NCBI GenBank assembly: GCA_002786025.1
Contig: NHNW01000015.1
Location: forward strand, 186,001 to 250,000
Reading direction: 5' to 3'
DNA length: 64,000 nucleotides
From: Zasmidium citrigriseum
Taxonomy: Eukaryota; Ascomycota; Dothideomycetes; Mycosphaerellales; Mycosphaerellaceae
Shown here: piece after piece, positions 32,905-44,906 of the stretch
How positions within the stretch are numbered: position 1 is the stretch's first letter
Layout of the letters: each line of letters starts with the position of its first letter
Translations under genes and position numbers: made by a program
Notes under the pieces: model-generated
What the model saw: the letters and a program-made list of their open reading frames with translations, nothing else
What the model was told of the DNA's origin: nothing
The model's database searches: none

Positions 32905-34272
32905 ATGTCCAACTCCACAACCGCCGCGCGCCCCAAACGCGCCGGCGAAACCTACGCTCGCACGCACAACGCCTCCAACAAAAAACCCCGCTTCGACCAC
33001 CGCAATCCCTCAACCCTCGCCGCCGACGCCCCAGACGAAGAAGAACAAGACATAATCCTCGACGCCGACGTAATAGGAAAATCCGGCGCCCAGCCCAAAC
33101 GCAACGCAGTAAATATCGACGGCTACGAGAGCGATTCCGACAACGACAACTTCAACGCGCGGGCGGCGGAGCGGGAAAAGAAGAACAAGAAGAGTGCGGA
33201 CGAGGAAGATGACGACATGTTTGCGGACTTGCAGGAGGAGGCGGAGGGTGATGGTGGAGAGGAGGGTGACAGAAAGAAGGGGAAGAATGTGAAATTTTTG
33301 GATCCGAGTGATATTGAGGGGCAGGTGATGAATTCGACTTCTGGAGGGAGGGTTTCTGGGGATATATTACTTGGCGGGAAGGGGAAGCGGAAAGCGAATG
33401 ATGGGGAGGATTCGGAGTCTTCGTCGGGGGATGAAGAGGAGAGGGATCGGTTGGATGAGGAGATGGAGGATGAGCTTGCGGCGGAGGTTGGGGCGGGAGG
33501 GAAGAAGAAGCATGCGCCACGGTTGGATGCTTTTAATTTGAAGGCTGAGGAGGAAGAGGGACGGTATGATGAGTCAGGGAATTTTGTGAGGAAGGCGGCG
33601 GATCCGGATGCCGTTAATGATAATTGGATGGATGGGTTGACGAAGAAGGATATGAAGCGGGCGAGGGAGGCGCAGGAGAAGAGGGAGGACGAACGACGAA
33701 GGAAAGCGTTGGCGGACGATTCAGTCCTGACGAGTGACCTGCTGTCAACGTTGATTGGGAATCTGGAGACGGGCGAGACTCCTCTCGAGGCTCTGCAACG
33801 GTTGAACAAGAATAAACCCAAAGAAACGAAAGTCCCGAAATGGAAGCAAAAGAAGCAGAAAGACAAGATGGATGTGGACGAGCCCGCCATGAACGGCAAT
33901 GGCACGGCAGTCGATCCAGTGGAAGCAACGCGAAGGAAGACCGTCGATGCCATTACAGGAGCTGCAGATGGACTGTACGCGCGTGGCCAGCACGAGATCT
34001 ACGACGCCGAACGGGAGCTGCTCATGCGACAGTATCGACGTGAGACAGGCGACGAATGGCAGCCCCCGGCCACGGAAGCTGTTCCTGGCGGGGCAGCGTC
34101 AGACGCGTGGGAGTACCGGTGGAGCGATGCCCGAGATGGCGGAGATATCCACGGGCCGTATGACGCAGCAACCATGAAGGCATGGAATGATGCCGGATAC
34201 TTTGGCGAGGGTGTAGAGTTTCGAAGGGTCGGTGAAGGTGAGTGGAGCAGGCTTTTGGACCTTGATGATTAG
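32905..34272 (+). CDS. LIN1: LIN1/CD2BP2-like GYF-domain protein
   Basis: Intronless, 455 residues. Homologue of yeast Lin1 and human CD2BP2 (U5-52K), a U5 snRNP assembly factor that leaves before the tri-snRNP forms. The N-terminal two thirds is charged and disordered, with acidic runs and the family signatures NIDGYESDSDND, KGKNVKFLDPSDIEGQ, APRLDAFNLKAEEEEGRYDE and NDNWMDGLTKKDMKRAREAQ. Then come the helical SLIGNLETGETPLEALQRL-type segment and, at the C-terminus (about residues 395-455), the GYF domain: WEYRWSDARDGGDIHGPYDA, AWNDAGYFGEGVEFRRV. It binds proline-rich ligands. GC and codon use shift inside the gene, but the frame is intact. Confidence 0.9.
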   Translation: MSNSTTAARPKRAGETYARTHNASNKKPRFDHRNPSTLAADAPDEEEQDIILDADVIGKSGAQPKRNAVNIDGYESDSDNDNFNARAAEREKKNKKSADEEDDDMFADLQEEAEGDGGEEGDRKKGKNVKFLDPSDIEGQVMNSTSGGRVSGDILLGGKGKRKANDGEDSESSSGDEEERDRLDEEMEDELAAEVGAGGKKKHAPRLDAFNLKAEEEEGRYDESGNFVRKAADPDAVNDNWMDGLTKKDMKRAREAQEKREDERRRKALADDSVLTSDLLSTLIGNLETGETPLEALQRLNKNKPKETKVPKWKQKKQKDKMDVDEPAMNGNGTAVDPVEATRRKTVDAITGAADGLYARGQHEIYDAERELLMRQYRRETGDEWQPPATEAVPGGAASDAWEYRWSDARDGGDIHGPYDAATMKAWNDAGYFGEGVEFRRVGEGEWSRLLDLDD

Positions 34273-36751
34273 GTAGGCCTTGTATCTTCTCTCTATCTTC
34301 GTTGATTGACCATTTTTCTTGGTTTGACTTGTGGGCTGGCAATTCTCAAGTCAATTGGTTTGGATGTCGTTAACGCTGGCACGCGACCTTGCCGGTTCAA
34401 ACCCCTGCAATCGAAGGCTCGAAGGTCAGGGTAGATTGTGGAGACAAGTCAGATCTTGGTTCACAACATCCATCGTCCAACGTCCAACTGAAATCTCATT
34501 TTTGTTCAGCCGGCACGTCGGTTTCAGATTGGTTTCATACTCGTATGGTTCTTCGAGAAGGTGGGTTTTCCGTTGACAGGTCCAGGCCTGTGTGACCGGG
34601 AGGATGCAGATGATATGCATTGCTTCCACGTTGGTGTCAAGCGGCTACGTCTCAACGGCATGAGATAGATGCGTTCGATGCACGAGCTGGAGCTTCATTT
34701 AATACGACAGATGGTGATGGTGGTAGTCACCTGACGACGTTGAGATGCGTGATGAAGATACCATCACACAAAAGTACGCTTCGGGGTCCAATCATGGCGT
34801 GATGGAGGTGAGGGCAGAACCGAATCTGAGCCGGATGGGCAGTTTGGTGTAGCAACAAGACCCGTCAAGGTGGTTGCACTGGGCCTGCCTCACAAGGTTG
34901 CTTGCAGCTCGTGCAACACAGGGCTCCACGCTCGTAGATGCTGTGCGATCGGCTTTGAGGTGCTGGAGAGGAAGCAGTGGACAACCCCTCTTTTCTCGAA
35001 GATGCAGTGTCTTCTCTCGCGGATGCACCAGGATGCATGCGACAGATGCAGCTGGCTGGGATTAGATGCAGCATGGATGGAGAAGGTTACGTCTGCCGAC
35101 CGGAGAGAAGGTTGGAGGGCCTGTCAGCTCCCGGTTCTGAGCGGCTTTGGTTTTCGAGCCGGAGTATCGAGTACCGGTATCTTCCTCATTGTGTTGTTGG
35201 GTGTGAAGGAAGTCGTCTTGCGCACGAGGAAGGGAGAGCTCTAGGGGCGGGCCGGATCCATATCCATCCTCGTGTGCAGCGATCAGCGCGCATCGATCCA
35301 GACGGCAAAGGGAGATTCGTGAGAGGAGTCGGTGGTAATGCAGCAATGCAGCGAGTGACCTCTGGCAGCGGCGGCGGGAGGGTGTCTAGACTGAGACACA
35401 CATGGCCGTCGCTTGCGGACTGCATGCTGCTCATACGCAGCACTCGACCTGCAGGCTATCGCTAGTGAGAGCAGCTATCCATGTTGGATGCAGCTATCCA
35501 TGTTGGATGCAGCACAAGTCTGGTAGATTTTTCTGCGCTGCACGGCAGACGGAAGCAACCTATCAAACACGCAGTGTGCCGGCCGCGAGAGAGACCAGCA
35601 GCAGAAAAGTGCAGGTGAGAGATGAGTCGCCGACGACGATTGGAGGTGAGAGGTCCGCTAGAGTGGCCAGTCGGAGAATAGTTGCAGACACTGCCAACTG
35701 CTCGCCAGCACGCTGGGTTGACGAAGCATCGACCATCCATTTCGTCGACGGTCGTCAGAGGCAAAGTGGTGGCCACCTGAGCACTGGCTGCCGAAGTTGT
35801 TGAAAGGGTGAAGTCATTATTGGGCACTGGCAACGCCTGCTAGAGGGCCGTGTTGATTAGTCCAAGCCCGTAGCAGCAACGGCGTGAATTATGATGATAA
35901 TAAAAGCTGCTGGCAGATGAGTGATGAACGATGATGGCCTGCTAGCAGCTCGTAGTACCCTCTGCCCCCCTTTCACCCCTCGCAAAACGTTAGGAGGCAG
36001 CGGTTGGTGGATGCAATAACCTCCTGAGAGCCTGTCAAAGCTTGCTTGTGACCCCCGGTCTGCGTTCTGCGTGTCTCCTTCGTCCTCAGTGGCATCACTT
36101 CGCTCTTTTTTTTTCTTCCACGTCGCCGTCCGCGAAACTCACCACCGCACCCTCTCTCTCCGCCCCTCCACCACCCACACCACTACACGCGCCGCAGCTC
36201 CTGACGCTGCCTGGCGCTGCGGACGTGAGACGACATCGCTGCGACGACATCGTGCGTCTGGCTGCACTGCACTGACCGGGTGGACCAGCGTCCAATTTGG
36301 CTTCACGCAACTCGCCCTTCCCTGCTCCTCTGTCACCAAGGCAGCGCTGCCGCCCGCCTCGACGGCATCAACACACGCCCGCACACTCGCCCCGATCGCA
36401 TCTGGTTCTGGTCTGCTGCTGGCTCTGTGGCACCGCCGTTCTTTGTCCGCCGACGCTGCTGCTCCAGCTCGCGCCGCGCCACCACTGCCATCCGGCCGCG
36501 CCCACATACCCACGCTGCACTCTGCTGCACCTAATACCGCATCCGCGGCCCTCTGCATCCTCACCACCGCCCCTCCGCGCCGCCGCCAGCGTCCTGCGCG
36601 GCTTGCACCTGAGCGCTCACCACCTCCGAGCCCGCCGCCCGCATAGCACCCTCTAGCTTGCTTGGCGGCCTGCTTTAAGCCAGCAACCCAGCATTATCAG
36701 GCTTTTTCACCGCAACACCCCGTTGCACCTCAGCAACGCCCGCTCGCCACC
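34273..36751. other. 2.5-kb stretch without a supported gene; long upstream region of the PIN4-like gene
   Basis: Contains a 19-bp tandem duplication (35472-35509). From about 36060 to the start codon at 36752 the plus strand is strongly C-rich and CT-rich, as in long leaders or promoters of ascomycete housekeeping genes. Overlapping ORFs in 36071-36656 are Ser/Pro/Arg-rich shadows of that composition. A tRNA-like T-loop near 34397 was rejected. Confidence 0.5.
35472..35509. repeat. 19-bp perfect tandem duplication
   Basis: CAGCTATCCATGTTGGATG occurs twice back to back (35472-35490 and 35491-35509), followed by a third partial start (CAGC). Each unit itself contains a small imperfect hairpin (ATCCATGTTGGAT). 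Probably a recent slippage duplication in non-coding DNA. Confidence 0.9.
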
Positions 36752-38644
36752 ATGAACAACCACAACTTTGACATGTACTACGACAACCCCTCGAATCGCT
36801 CGCCCACCTCGAACCGCCAAAACTCGCTGCACCGCCAGACGTCCCGCCAGCAGTTCGAAGCCTACGGCCACCTGCCTTCGGGTCTCTACACTGCCGAAGA
36901 CCACGCTGCCAACTTCAATGGGAACAGGTTCAACGACATGCGGAACGCGACTGTGGGCGGCTACGGGAACGGCTACGACATGGGAGGCCAGTCGTGGAAT
37001 GCTGGCGCGTTTGGTCAGAACAACAGCCTGAACGGCCTGGGTGGTCTGGGGAATAGGAAGCCCCCGTCACGTGGAAATGGCCGTGCAGGAATACCTTCTG
37101 TAGGTGTTGACAGTGAGAGAGTAATGTATTAGCTGACATCAGTGTAGGCCTGGCTCGAGCAAAACCAACAGGCGCAGATGAACCCCTTCATGGGAGGCAT
37201 GGGAGGCTTCGGTGGACCAGGAATGGGACGCCAGGACATGAGCTCTGAGCCAGATGAGGAGCTCATCCCCACTGCCATCGTCATCAAGAACATTCCATTC
37301 GCCATCAAGAAAGAGCAGCTCGTGGGCATCATGACCGACATGGGTCTCCCCCTCCCATATGCCTTCAACTACCACTTCGACAACGGCGTGTTCAGGGGGT
37401 TGGCCTTCGCTAACTTCACCAACCCTGAAGAGACGGCAACGGTCATTGACGCGATGAACCACTTCGAGCTTAACGGGCGGAAGTTGCGAGTCGAGTACAA
37501 GAAGATGCTCCCAGCTGCTGAGCGTGAGCGCATCGAGCGTGAGAAGAGAGAGCGGAGAGGACAGCTCGAGGAGCAACATCGACCGATGGCACCACAGACT
37601 TTGCAGACGCAGGCATCTGCATCTTCGTTGTCGTCTCGCATGCTTGCGGGTTCCCCCTCACCAGTCTCTGCCCGCAATCAGAAGATGGGCCCTGCCGGTC
37701 TACCCAGCTCCTTTGGCGACCCGAGCGCCGGAGTTGACGTGGACCTGAACGACCCACAAGCCCTGCAGTACTACTCCAAGCTGCTGCTCTTCAAGGAGGA
37801 CACCGCGAGGGATCTGCTCGTGTTCACACCCACCTTATCACCGCCAGAGCGACGCATCGTCCACACCCTCGCACACCACATGGGCCTGGGACACATGTCT
37901 AAGGGCGAAGGCGATCGACGAGCTGTGCACGTGTACAAGGAAGGCCGGCAACGTCTCAGTCCTCCCATGCCATCTATCCCCAGCTTGCAGAACGACCAGA
38001 GGCGAGCTCTCAACCGCGCAGCAACCACGGACTTCAGCGACGTCCGTGCCAACGAGAACTACTACGGCGGCCAGAACCTCCGTCACCAAGCTTCTGGCTA
38101 TCTTGGATACCATGATTCGCCTGGTGGTCTTGCAGCCGGCAACCCTCTCCGATCTGCTAAATCGTTTGCAGATCTTCGTTCTTACACGCCTTCGCCGGTC
38201 CCTTCTACCGCCAGCTTCCCAGCTGCTCTTAGCAACAACGTTGCTCGCCTGCAAGAGTTCGGCAGAGATACCACCCAATCCAACACCCCGACTCTAATGA
38301 CCCCCACCTCTGGCCTCGCCGAGCGTGGAGATACCACCAACCTCATTAACGGACTGGGCAACATGAACCTCGGCCCTGGATTCGGCGGCAGCCCACGCGG
38401 TCTGCGAGGCTTCCCATCCTGGGACCGCGAGAACCCAGGTCCAATTGGCAGCAACAGATCTTTCAGCACCAACTACGACGACCGCTCCCGCAGTGCCATG
38501 CAGGGCGGCCCTGAACGCCAGCCACGTGGTCCCATCCCAGAGAGAGGTGCTGGATTCCCACGCCGACAGAACGGCCATGTACAACGCAACAGTGACGAGC
38601 TGTCACAGCAAAGCAGCGCTGCGGAGATTACGGTCGAGCACTAG
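36752..38644 (+). CDS. RRM and R3H domain RNA-binding protein, PIN4/Cip2-like
   Basis: Predicted 614 residues. Exon 1 is 36752-37099, intron 37100-37147, exon 2 37148-38644. The ATG has ideal context (CCACCATGAACAAC). The N-terminus is Asn/Gly/Ser-rich, low complexity. The RRM spans about residues 160-235 (IPTAIVIKNIPFAIKKEQLV, RGLAFANFTNPEETATVIDA, LNGRKLRVEYKK), followed by a very basic helix. The R3H domain spans about 320-380 (SPPERRIVHTLAHHMGLGH, GDRRAVHVYK) and binds single-stranded nucleic acid. The C-terminal 230 residues are disordered with many SP/TP sites. The yeast relative Pin4 acts in the DNA-damage/G2-M response and S. pombe Cip1/Cip2 in stress mRNA turnover. Confidence 0.87.
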
Positions 38645-39811
38645 AATTGGCGATCGATTCCGTGAGCAGCGACTGATTTGATACCCCCCACTACCATGAA
38701 AGCATGACTTACGACAAAAAGGGAACGAAGCATGACTAGCATCGAAGCATGAGAAAGAAGCGAATATCGACAGCCCCTGTCGACGCCCGCTTTTTGTACT
38801 CGGACGACGCTCAACGACGAAATCAAGACCTGATGATCGGACGACCGATATGAGAATGACAACCCCAAAATCCCCCCAACACCAAAAGTAGAGAAGATAC
38901 CTGGAGCTCGCTGCCCACCCTCACGACGACCGCAACGCCCACGACCAACGCCATGCTGCTACGTCTTGCAACATTTTTCGCATCTGCAATATGATGACGC
39001 GCTCTCGGATTGCATCGACGAGGAGAATACCTCACCAACCACGACAACGAAGAAAAGAAGAAGAAGAGACTGGGTAATAATGGAACACGGCTGTGCTTTT
39101 TGATTGAACCTTGTAAGTTTGTTTGTGCGAGTGCTTTTTTGCTGCGAGTTTTTGGGTTTTCTGCGTTGTGCATTTTAATACGGCGCTTCACGGCGAATGT
39201 TGTGGGAGGCAATGGAGCACGACGGCGAGCACGACGAGCAGAGCGAGCATGAGCAATCGAACCGAACCGACCGACCGATCGACGGATTACACCAAGAACG
39301 GACGGACTTTGGGTCCATTGCCCTCGTGCTGGCATCTGCGGTGGACGGGCGCTGAATGGGAAATCTGTGATGGGTTTGACATTGGCGAAAGCGTGTGTCT
39401 GGGAAACGGCAGAAGCAGGTTCTTGGAGAGAGGCACCACCCAACAAGTGCGGCTTGTTCTTGTTTTTGAGAGTTTGGGGAAAGAGAATTGCAAATTGTGG
39501 TTTACTGTCTGTGCGTTGCTGGTGCGAGTGTGCTTCTTTTCACTTCATGGCTCTTGATGTATTATGGTCAACGTCTTTGTGCCGTTGTTACGGGCTCCAA
39601 GAAGAAACGGTCGAGAAAGGCATTGTTTGTAACTCCCCGAGTCTTTGCTTTTTGGGCTAGATGGTGGGATTTGTTGTGCGTGTGTGCAGAATAGGACTTT
39701 GTAGTAATGGGTACGGAGACGTACTGGAAACGGGTGAAATGAAAGTGTTTCTGCCAATTCACATGGTCTTGCGATTCCAACTTGGTGACTTTTGGTGATG
39801 ATATTGCTATG
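38645..39811. other. Convergent intergenic region, PIN4-like / RPF1
   Basis: About 1.2 kb between two 3' ends. Short ORFs only, of low complexity. No repeat or RNA gene recognised. Confidence 0.5.
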
Positions 39812-41098
39812 TTACAAGCTGAACCTCGTCCGGACTTTCTCATCATGGGCTTTCCATTCCCATTCTTGTCCACTGGCTCTCTGGATGCCTTTGTCCACCC
39901 TCCTCAACTTCAGCGTGAACCTCGGACCCAGCTCCTGTAATCCTGCTCGGATGTCTTCCACGCCTTTGAGTGGTTTGCCATCGCTGCCTTGTATGCTCTT
40001 CTCACTACCCCTCTTATCCCTGAAGACGTATCGATGTCTCCGCACGAATATGTAATCTCGTTGATTGTGGAGCGTGATGACTTGACGGCCTTGAATTTCG
40101 GGGCGTGGCGGGAAAATGGATTTGAAGAGGTGCGCTGTGAGGAGACCTAAAGGCGTGCGGAAACCGTTTAGGATGAGTTCGGGGAAGTGGGAGGTTGGAT
40201 TTCCGTGGCCGGGGAGTTTATTTCCTGGGATCCAGTTCGAGATGCTGAAGTGGAACATCGGTCCATCTGGTAAATGGACGATATCGAGACCTTTGGGCTT
40301 TTTGAGGTCTTCGTTCAGTAACACGACGTGGGTGTAGCCGTGCTCGGGTTTGGAGGCGTAGGCGCAGATTTCGCGGATGGAGTATTTGTAGCTGTGGAAG
40401 TGGGCGGTGCGGCGGATATAGGTGCTGTTGGGGAAGAAGGCGGTTAGGAGCGTGGCTTCGTGGTGGAGGGTTGAGTTTATTGAGGTTGTTATGAGGATTT
40501 TGGGGTCTCGCGGTTCGTCGGGGAAGAGGGAAGAGAAGCGGGCTTTGAGGGCTTCGGGGCGGACTGTCATGTCTGTTGTTGCGCTGGGGGCGGCGGAGGG
40601 GGCGATTGAGGGTGCTTCGCTGGGAGCGCGGTTGGGTCGCTTTTTGGAGGTCTGTTCTTCGTCCTGATCGTCCTCCTCCGAATCCGAGTCCAGCATACTG
40701 TCGTGGTCGTCGTCTTTCTCACCCTCCTCTTCGTCGCTTCCTTCCACCTGCAGCTTCTCCAACGCCTCTACATTCTCGCTCGTCAACCCGTCGCCCTCTT
40801 CCGCTGGCGCATCCTTATCCAATTTCCTCCGCTTTGGATCTAGAATGTTCACACTCAGCCCCAGCCGCGCATCATCTTCGTCGCCAGCTTCCGCCTCATC
40901 CCAAGTGCGCTTCGCGTCTATCGTCTGCGGAACATTCTTTGCTCGTCTCGCTTCTCTCAGATGCGGGTTCTTGTCCTCATGCCGTCTCCGCTTTAGTCGC
41001 TCGTCTCTTTTTGTGCTCTCCTTCGCCTTCTTGGTCTTCAGGTGCTGTTCTTGTCTCTTTATCTTGTTGCCGATCTTGGTGGGATCGAAGGACGGCAT
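39812..41098 (-). CDS. RPF1: Ribosome production factor 1, Brix-domain protein
   Basis: Nucleolar factor for 27S pre-rRNA processing and 60S assembly. Intronless; 428 residues from ATG 41098 (MPSFDPTKIGNKIKRQEQHL), preferred over an ATG 14 codons upstream because the conserved N-terminus starts here. A lysine/arginine-rich N-terminal helix (KTKKAKESTKRDERLKRRRH) and an acidic stretch (EEGEKDDDHDSMLDSDSEED) precede the Brix domain (about 205-420): PKILITTSINSTLHHEATLL, PNSTYIRRTAHFHSYKY, GLDIVHLPDGPMFHFSISNW, PELILNGFRTPLGLLTAHLF, VITLHNQRDYIFVRRHRYVF and LGPRFTLKLRRVDKG. This order is typical of RPF1 rather than BRX1, RPF2 or IMP4. Confidence 0.93.
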   Translation of the reverse strand: MPSFDPTKIGNKIKRQEQHLKTKKAKESTKRDERLKRRRHEDKNPHLREARRAKNVPQTIDAKRTWDEAEAGDEDDARLGLSVNILDPKRRKLDKDAPAEEGDGLTSENVEALEKLQVEGSDEEEGEKDDDHDSMLDSDSEEDDQDEEQTSKKRPNRAPSEAPSIAPSAAPSATTDMTVRPEALKARFSSLFPDEPRDPKILITTSINSTLHHEATLLTAFFPNSTYIRRTAHFHSYKYSIREICAYASKPEHGYTHVVLLNEDLKKPKGLDIVHLPDGPMFHFSISNWIPGNKLPGHGNPTSHFPELILNGFRTPLGLLTAHLFKSIFPPRPEIQGRQVITLHNQRDYIFVRRHRYVFRDKRGSEKSIQGSDGKPLKGVEDIRAGLQELGPRFTLKLRRVDKGIQRASGQEWEWKAHDEKVRTRFSL

Positions 41099-41419
41099 TT
41101 TGGTATGCGGTTGCTGTGGACTTCGTTCACGCGACGTCAATCTCGACTGGAACTTTTCGTCGGTGGTCGGTGGTCGGCGACTCGGGAAGCTCCCCGTGTG
41201 GAGAAGCGAGGAGGCTCGTGCTCAAATTTGCGTGGGATTGTGTTTCATGAAAGAGCAGTCGAAGAAAGACTCGATCGTCTCTCAAACCCGTCATCCATCT
41301 TCAGTCACTCTTAATTCGGTAGCAAAGCATACCGAACTCTCACCAGGCGGATCAATCGCACCCCTCGACGTACCATTGAGCCCGGCCCTGAAGCTCGATT
41401 GACTCATTTTCCTTGTTGA
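41099..41419. other. Divergent promoter region, RPF1 / glycyl-tRNA synthetase
   Basis: 321 bases between divergent start codons of two translation-related genes. No ORF. Confidence 0.5.
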
Positions 41420-43660
41420 ATGCCCTCTCCAAGATTAAGAGTCACGCGTCTTCAAGATTTAAGGAACTTCACAAAACCAGCCACCACCTGGAATTGCAAA
41501 TCGAAGAACACATTTGCGCCTTCAAGACACTCCTTGCAGCTTACCGTCTGCACCCGACAGCTTTCTACTTCAGCGCCACTGCGACGAGCCTTGCCCCCCG
41601 TCAGGACACGCAATACAGGAACAGCGCCCAACATGGCGACCGACTACAAGACTCTCGCCGGCCAAGAGTTTGACCGAGCAGCATTCGAATCTCTTCTTCG
41701 ACGAAAGGTCTTCCTCTGGCAGTCTTTTGAGCCATATGGTGCCACCAAGGGTCTCTTCGACTATGGCCCGCCACTCGAGACTCTGGAGGCTGAGGTCATC
41801 AACATCTGGAGAGATCACTTCATTCGAGCAGAGAAGATGATGTCTCTGAAGTGTTCCATGCTTACGCCCTACCAAGTCCTGAAGACCTCTGGCCACGTGG
41901 ACAAGTTCGCGGACTTCATGTGCAAGGATCCCAAGACTGGCGAGATTCTGCGCTCTGACCACTTGATCAAGGATGTGATCGAGGAGAGACTGAAGGGCGA
42001 TCGGGTTGCCCGTGGTGAGAGCGTTGGTGATGAGCCAGAAGACCCGAAGAAGAAAAAGAAGTCAAAGGCTGCGAAGACCGCAGTCAAGCTGGAAGATGCT
42101 CAAGTGAAAGAGTATGAACACCTCCTCGCCACCCTCGATGACCAGACTGGTGATGACATGGGTGCAATCATCAAGAAGTACGATATCCGAAACCCATCCT
42201 CTGGCAACGAGGTCGAGCCTCCAGTTTCGGTCAACCTCATGTTCCAAACTCAGATTGGTGCTTCTGGCAAGGAGCCTGCCTTCCTACGGCCGGAGACTGC
42301 TCAGGGTCAGTTCTTGTCTTTCCAGAAGCTCGTCGAGTTCAGCGACGGCCAACTCCCCTTCGCCTCTGCCTCCATTGGTTACTCTTTCCGTAACGAGCTC
42401 TCGCCTCGGTCTGGTCTTTTGAGAGTACGAGAGTTCCTCATGGCTGAGGTCGAGCACTTTGTCGACCCTGAGAGCGGCAAGAAGCACCCTAAGTTCGCAG
42501 CAGTCAAGGATGTGAAGCTTCCTCTTCTTTCACGAGACGCCCAACAGGCTGGTGGCTCGACCCCAGTCGAAGTCCCCATCGGCGAGGCAGTTGAGAAGAA
42601 GCTTGTCGACAACGAGACTCTCGGCTACTTCCTTGTGAGAATCATGCTCTTCATGCAGAAGATTGGTGTCGACCAGAAGAAGCTACGATTCCGACAGCAC
42701 ATGGCCAACGAAATGGCACATTACGCTGCGGACTGCTGGGACTGCGAGCTTTTCACTTCCTACGGTTGGATCGAGTGTGTTGGCTGTGCAGACCGAAGCG
42801 CTTACGACTTGAGCGTGCACATGAAGGCTACTGGCCAGCCTCTTCACATTCGTGAGCCTCTTAAGGAGCCCAAGCGCGTGGAGGAGTATGTTGCGCAACT
42901 CGATAAGAAGGAATCTGGTCCGAAGTTCAAGAAGGATGCTGGCAAAGTACAGCAGGCTCTGAACGACTTGACGCAAGATGTCAAGGAGAAGTTGAGCATC
43001 AGCCTGGAGAAGGACGGCAAAGTGGAGGTTGACGTTCCAGAAATGGGCAAGGTCGAGCTCGAGAAGAAACTCGTCGCCATTCAGAAGGAAGTGAGAACGG
43101 AGACGATGCGCGAGTTCATACCCAACGTCATCGAGCCCTCCTTTGGTATTGGTCGTATTCTATACAGCTTGATGGAGCACGCCTACTGGACTAGAGAGGG
43201 TGACGCAGCGCGATCGGTAGGTCCAACACCACTTAACCCTTCAATTCACCCCAGCTAACATGTGTACCAGGTCATGTCGTTCAAGCCTACAGTCGCCCCG
43301 ATCAAGGTCCTGGTCGTGCCACTGCAGAAGGACACACGCTTTGCTCCATCGCTTTCCGAACTCGAGCAACGTCTTGACGACGAATCCCTCTCCTTCCGAG
43401 TCGATCAATCCGGTGTTAGCATCGGCAAGCGGTACTCGCGCAACGACGAGCTGGGCATTCCGTTTGGCATCACGATCGATTACCAGAGTCTCGAGGACAA
43501 TAGCTACACGCTCAGAGATCGTGACTCAACTAAGCAGGTGCGCGCCAGCCTCGATCAGATTCTGGATGCCATCAGCAAGATGGTCAAGGGCAAGGAGTCA
43601 TGGAGCGACGTGCAGAAGCGGCTGCCAGCGTTCGAGAGCAAGGAGGAGGACAAGGAGTAA
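41420..43660 (+). CDS. GRS1: Glycyl-tRNA synthetase, two in-frame starts
   Basis: Class II synthetase charging tRNA-Gly. Exon 1 is 41420-43216, intron 43217-43270, exon 2 43271-43660; 728 residues from the first ATG. A second ATG at 41633 (residue 72, context CCAACATGGCG) begins MATDYKTLAGQEFDRAAFES, the conserved cytosolic start. The first 71 residues are basic, almost without acidic residues, and include RQLSTSAPLRRALPP, a mitochondrial presequence with a plausible cleavage site. Conserved enzyme segments: FLWQSFEPYGATKGLFDYGP, AFLRPETAQGQFLSFQKLVE, SIGYSFRNELSPRSGLLRVR, GIGRILYSLMEHAYW, and the anticodon-binding domain VAPIKVLVVPLQKDTRFAP onward in exon 2. Leaky scanning would supply both compartments from one gene. 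Confidence 0.95.
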
Positions 43661-44906
43661 GATGAGAACAGCCGTCGTCACCGTCGCACAGCATGTTGAT
43701 TCCCGAAAAACGATGCGAAAGCACCTGCAGACGTGCATAAGGAGGCGCTAACGGTTGGCTGTGGAGCACGTGCGGGCAGAGACGTGGGATTTTGGCAGGC
43801 CGGTTGCACGATGGACACGAGACGCCGCGTCGGAACCGAATGCTCGTACTGGGCATTGCAGTCTCGTTTTGGCTTTCGTTCGCAGCAGCGCACGGGAGCG
43901 GGATGATAGATGTCATCAGAAGAGCGGAGATAGATGCAAACAACACGAAAGTACTTTGTGACTTGCTGCCAGCGCATTGGGCGGATAGCACAGCCGCGCA
44001 GCAGGCACGGGAGCCTCCCTCCTGCGTAGTTATGCAGGCCATGCCAGCTCATCACTTGTTAACGCTTCCCCGACAAGCAGACGGCGCTGCCTTGATTCCT
44101 ATTCGCGTGCTGCGGTATGAGGCGAGAAAAGAGTTGGCTGGGGGCTCGTGCTCGCATGTGCGTCAGTAGTGGCCGTGCGAGTGTGTAGGAAGTGCTTCTG
44201 GTGCAAGATGATGCAGGCTGCGCGCTCTGTCTTTTCTCCGACCAACACTGTAGGCCCGCCAGCTTCGACATCCACTTTGCACAGCGACTGTTCCATCTCT
44301 CTGTTGCTGCAATTGATATCCTCCTCCTCCCGCCAGTCGGGACCATTACCAAAGCCTTCCCCACTTATCCGCCTCCCCGCCGCACGGGGCTTGGCACAAA
44401 TCAAGCGAGGAAGTCGCGCCACGATTCTCATTGGTTTCATTGCCTTTCCCTCCTCAACATCATTGGCTACTTGAAGGCCTGCGACCAAGGCACCCCATTC
44501 GCGGACTGGAGTCGACTGGACGACGACGAGCTGTACGTTTGTTTATACCATGAGCAGTCGCGTCGTCGCCGCCATGCTGTTGCCAGACCTGCCCGCACCC
44601 ATGCGCGACCGCCGCTGCGACGACGTGATTCGCGTGCGCTCTGATGAGACAGTGTTGTGCTAACCATCAATTTCATGGCAGTTCCCCGCCGCAGCGCTGT
44701 ATCTTTTATCGATATCCCCACGCGACAACGAGCAAGAAGAAGACCCGAAGCTAGAGCAGCAAGGTCGGCCTTTGCGACAGTCACCGCCTCGTCCACCGCC
44801 TGCGAGACCGGCGCGCGCGACATCGTCACTGGGAAGCACAGTACAGGGACGTGTTGCGCTGTTGTCGTCCCCGCGCATTTGACCTTTCGCAAACCAGTTT
44901 CCGATC
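43661..44906. other. 1.2-kb upstream region of HapE gene
   Basis: Between two plus-strand genes. Overlapping Arg/Ser/Pro-rich ORFs on both strands look like compositional shadows. Nothing else recognised. Confidence 0.45.

Noticed and set aside
33123..33953. 276-codon ORF antisense to LIN1
   Set aside because: Ser/Phe-rich reverse complement of the Glu/Lys/Asp-rich LIN1 frame; a compositional shadow.
34375..34425. B-box-like GGTTCAAACCC
   Set aside because: The T-stem pairs only two bases and there is no matching acceptor stem or D-arm upstream.
36071..36656. 191-codon plus ORF and overlapping ORFs in the PIN4-like leader
   Set aside because: Ser/Pro/Ala/Arg-rich products of a C-rich leader; open in several frames at once.
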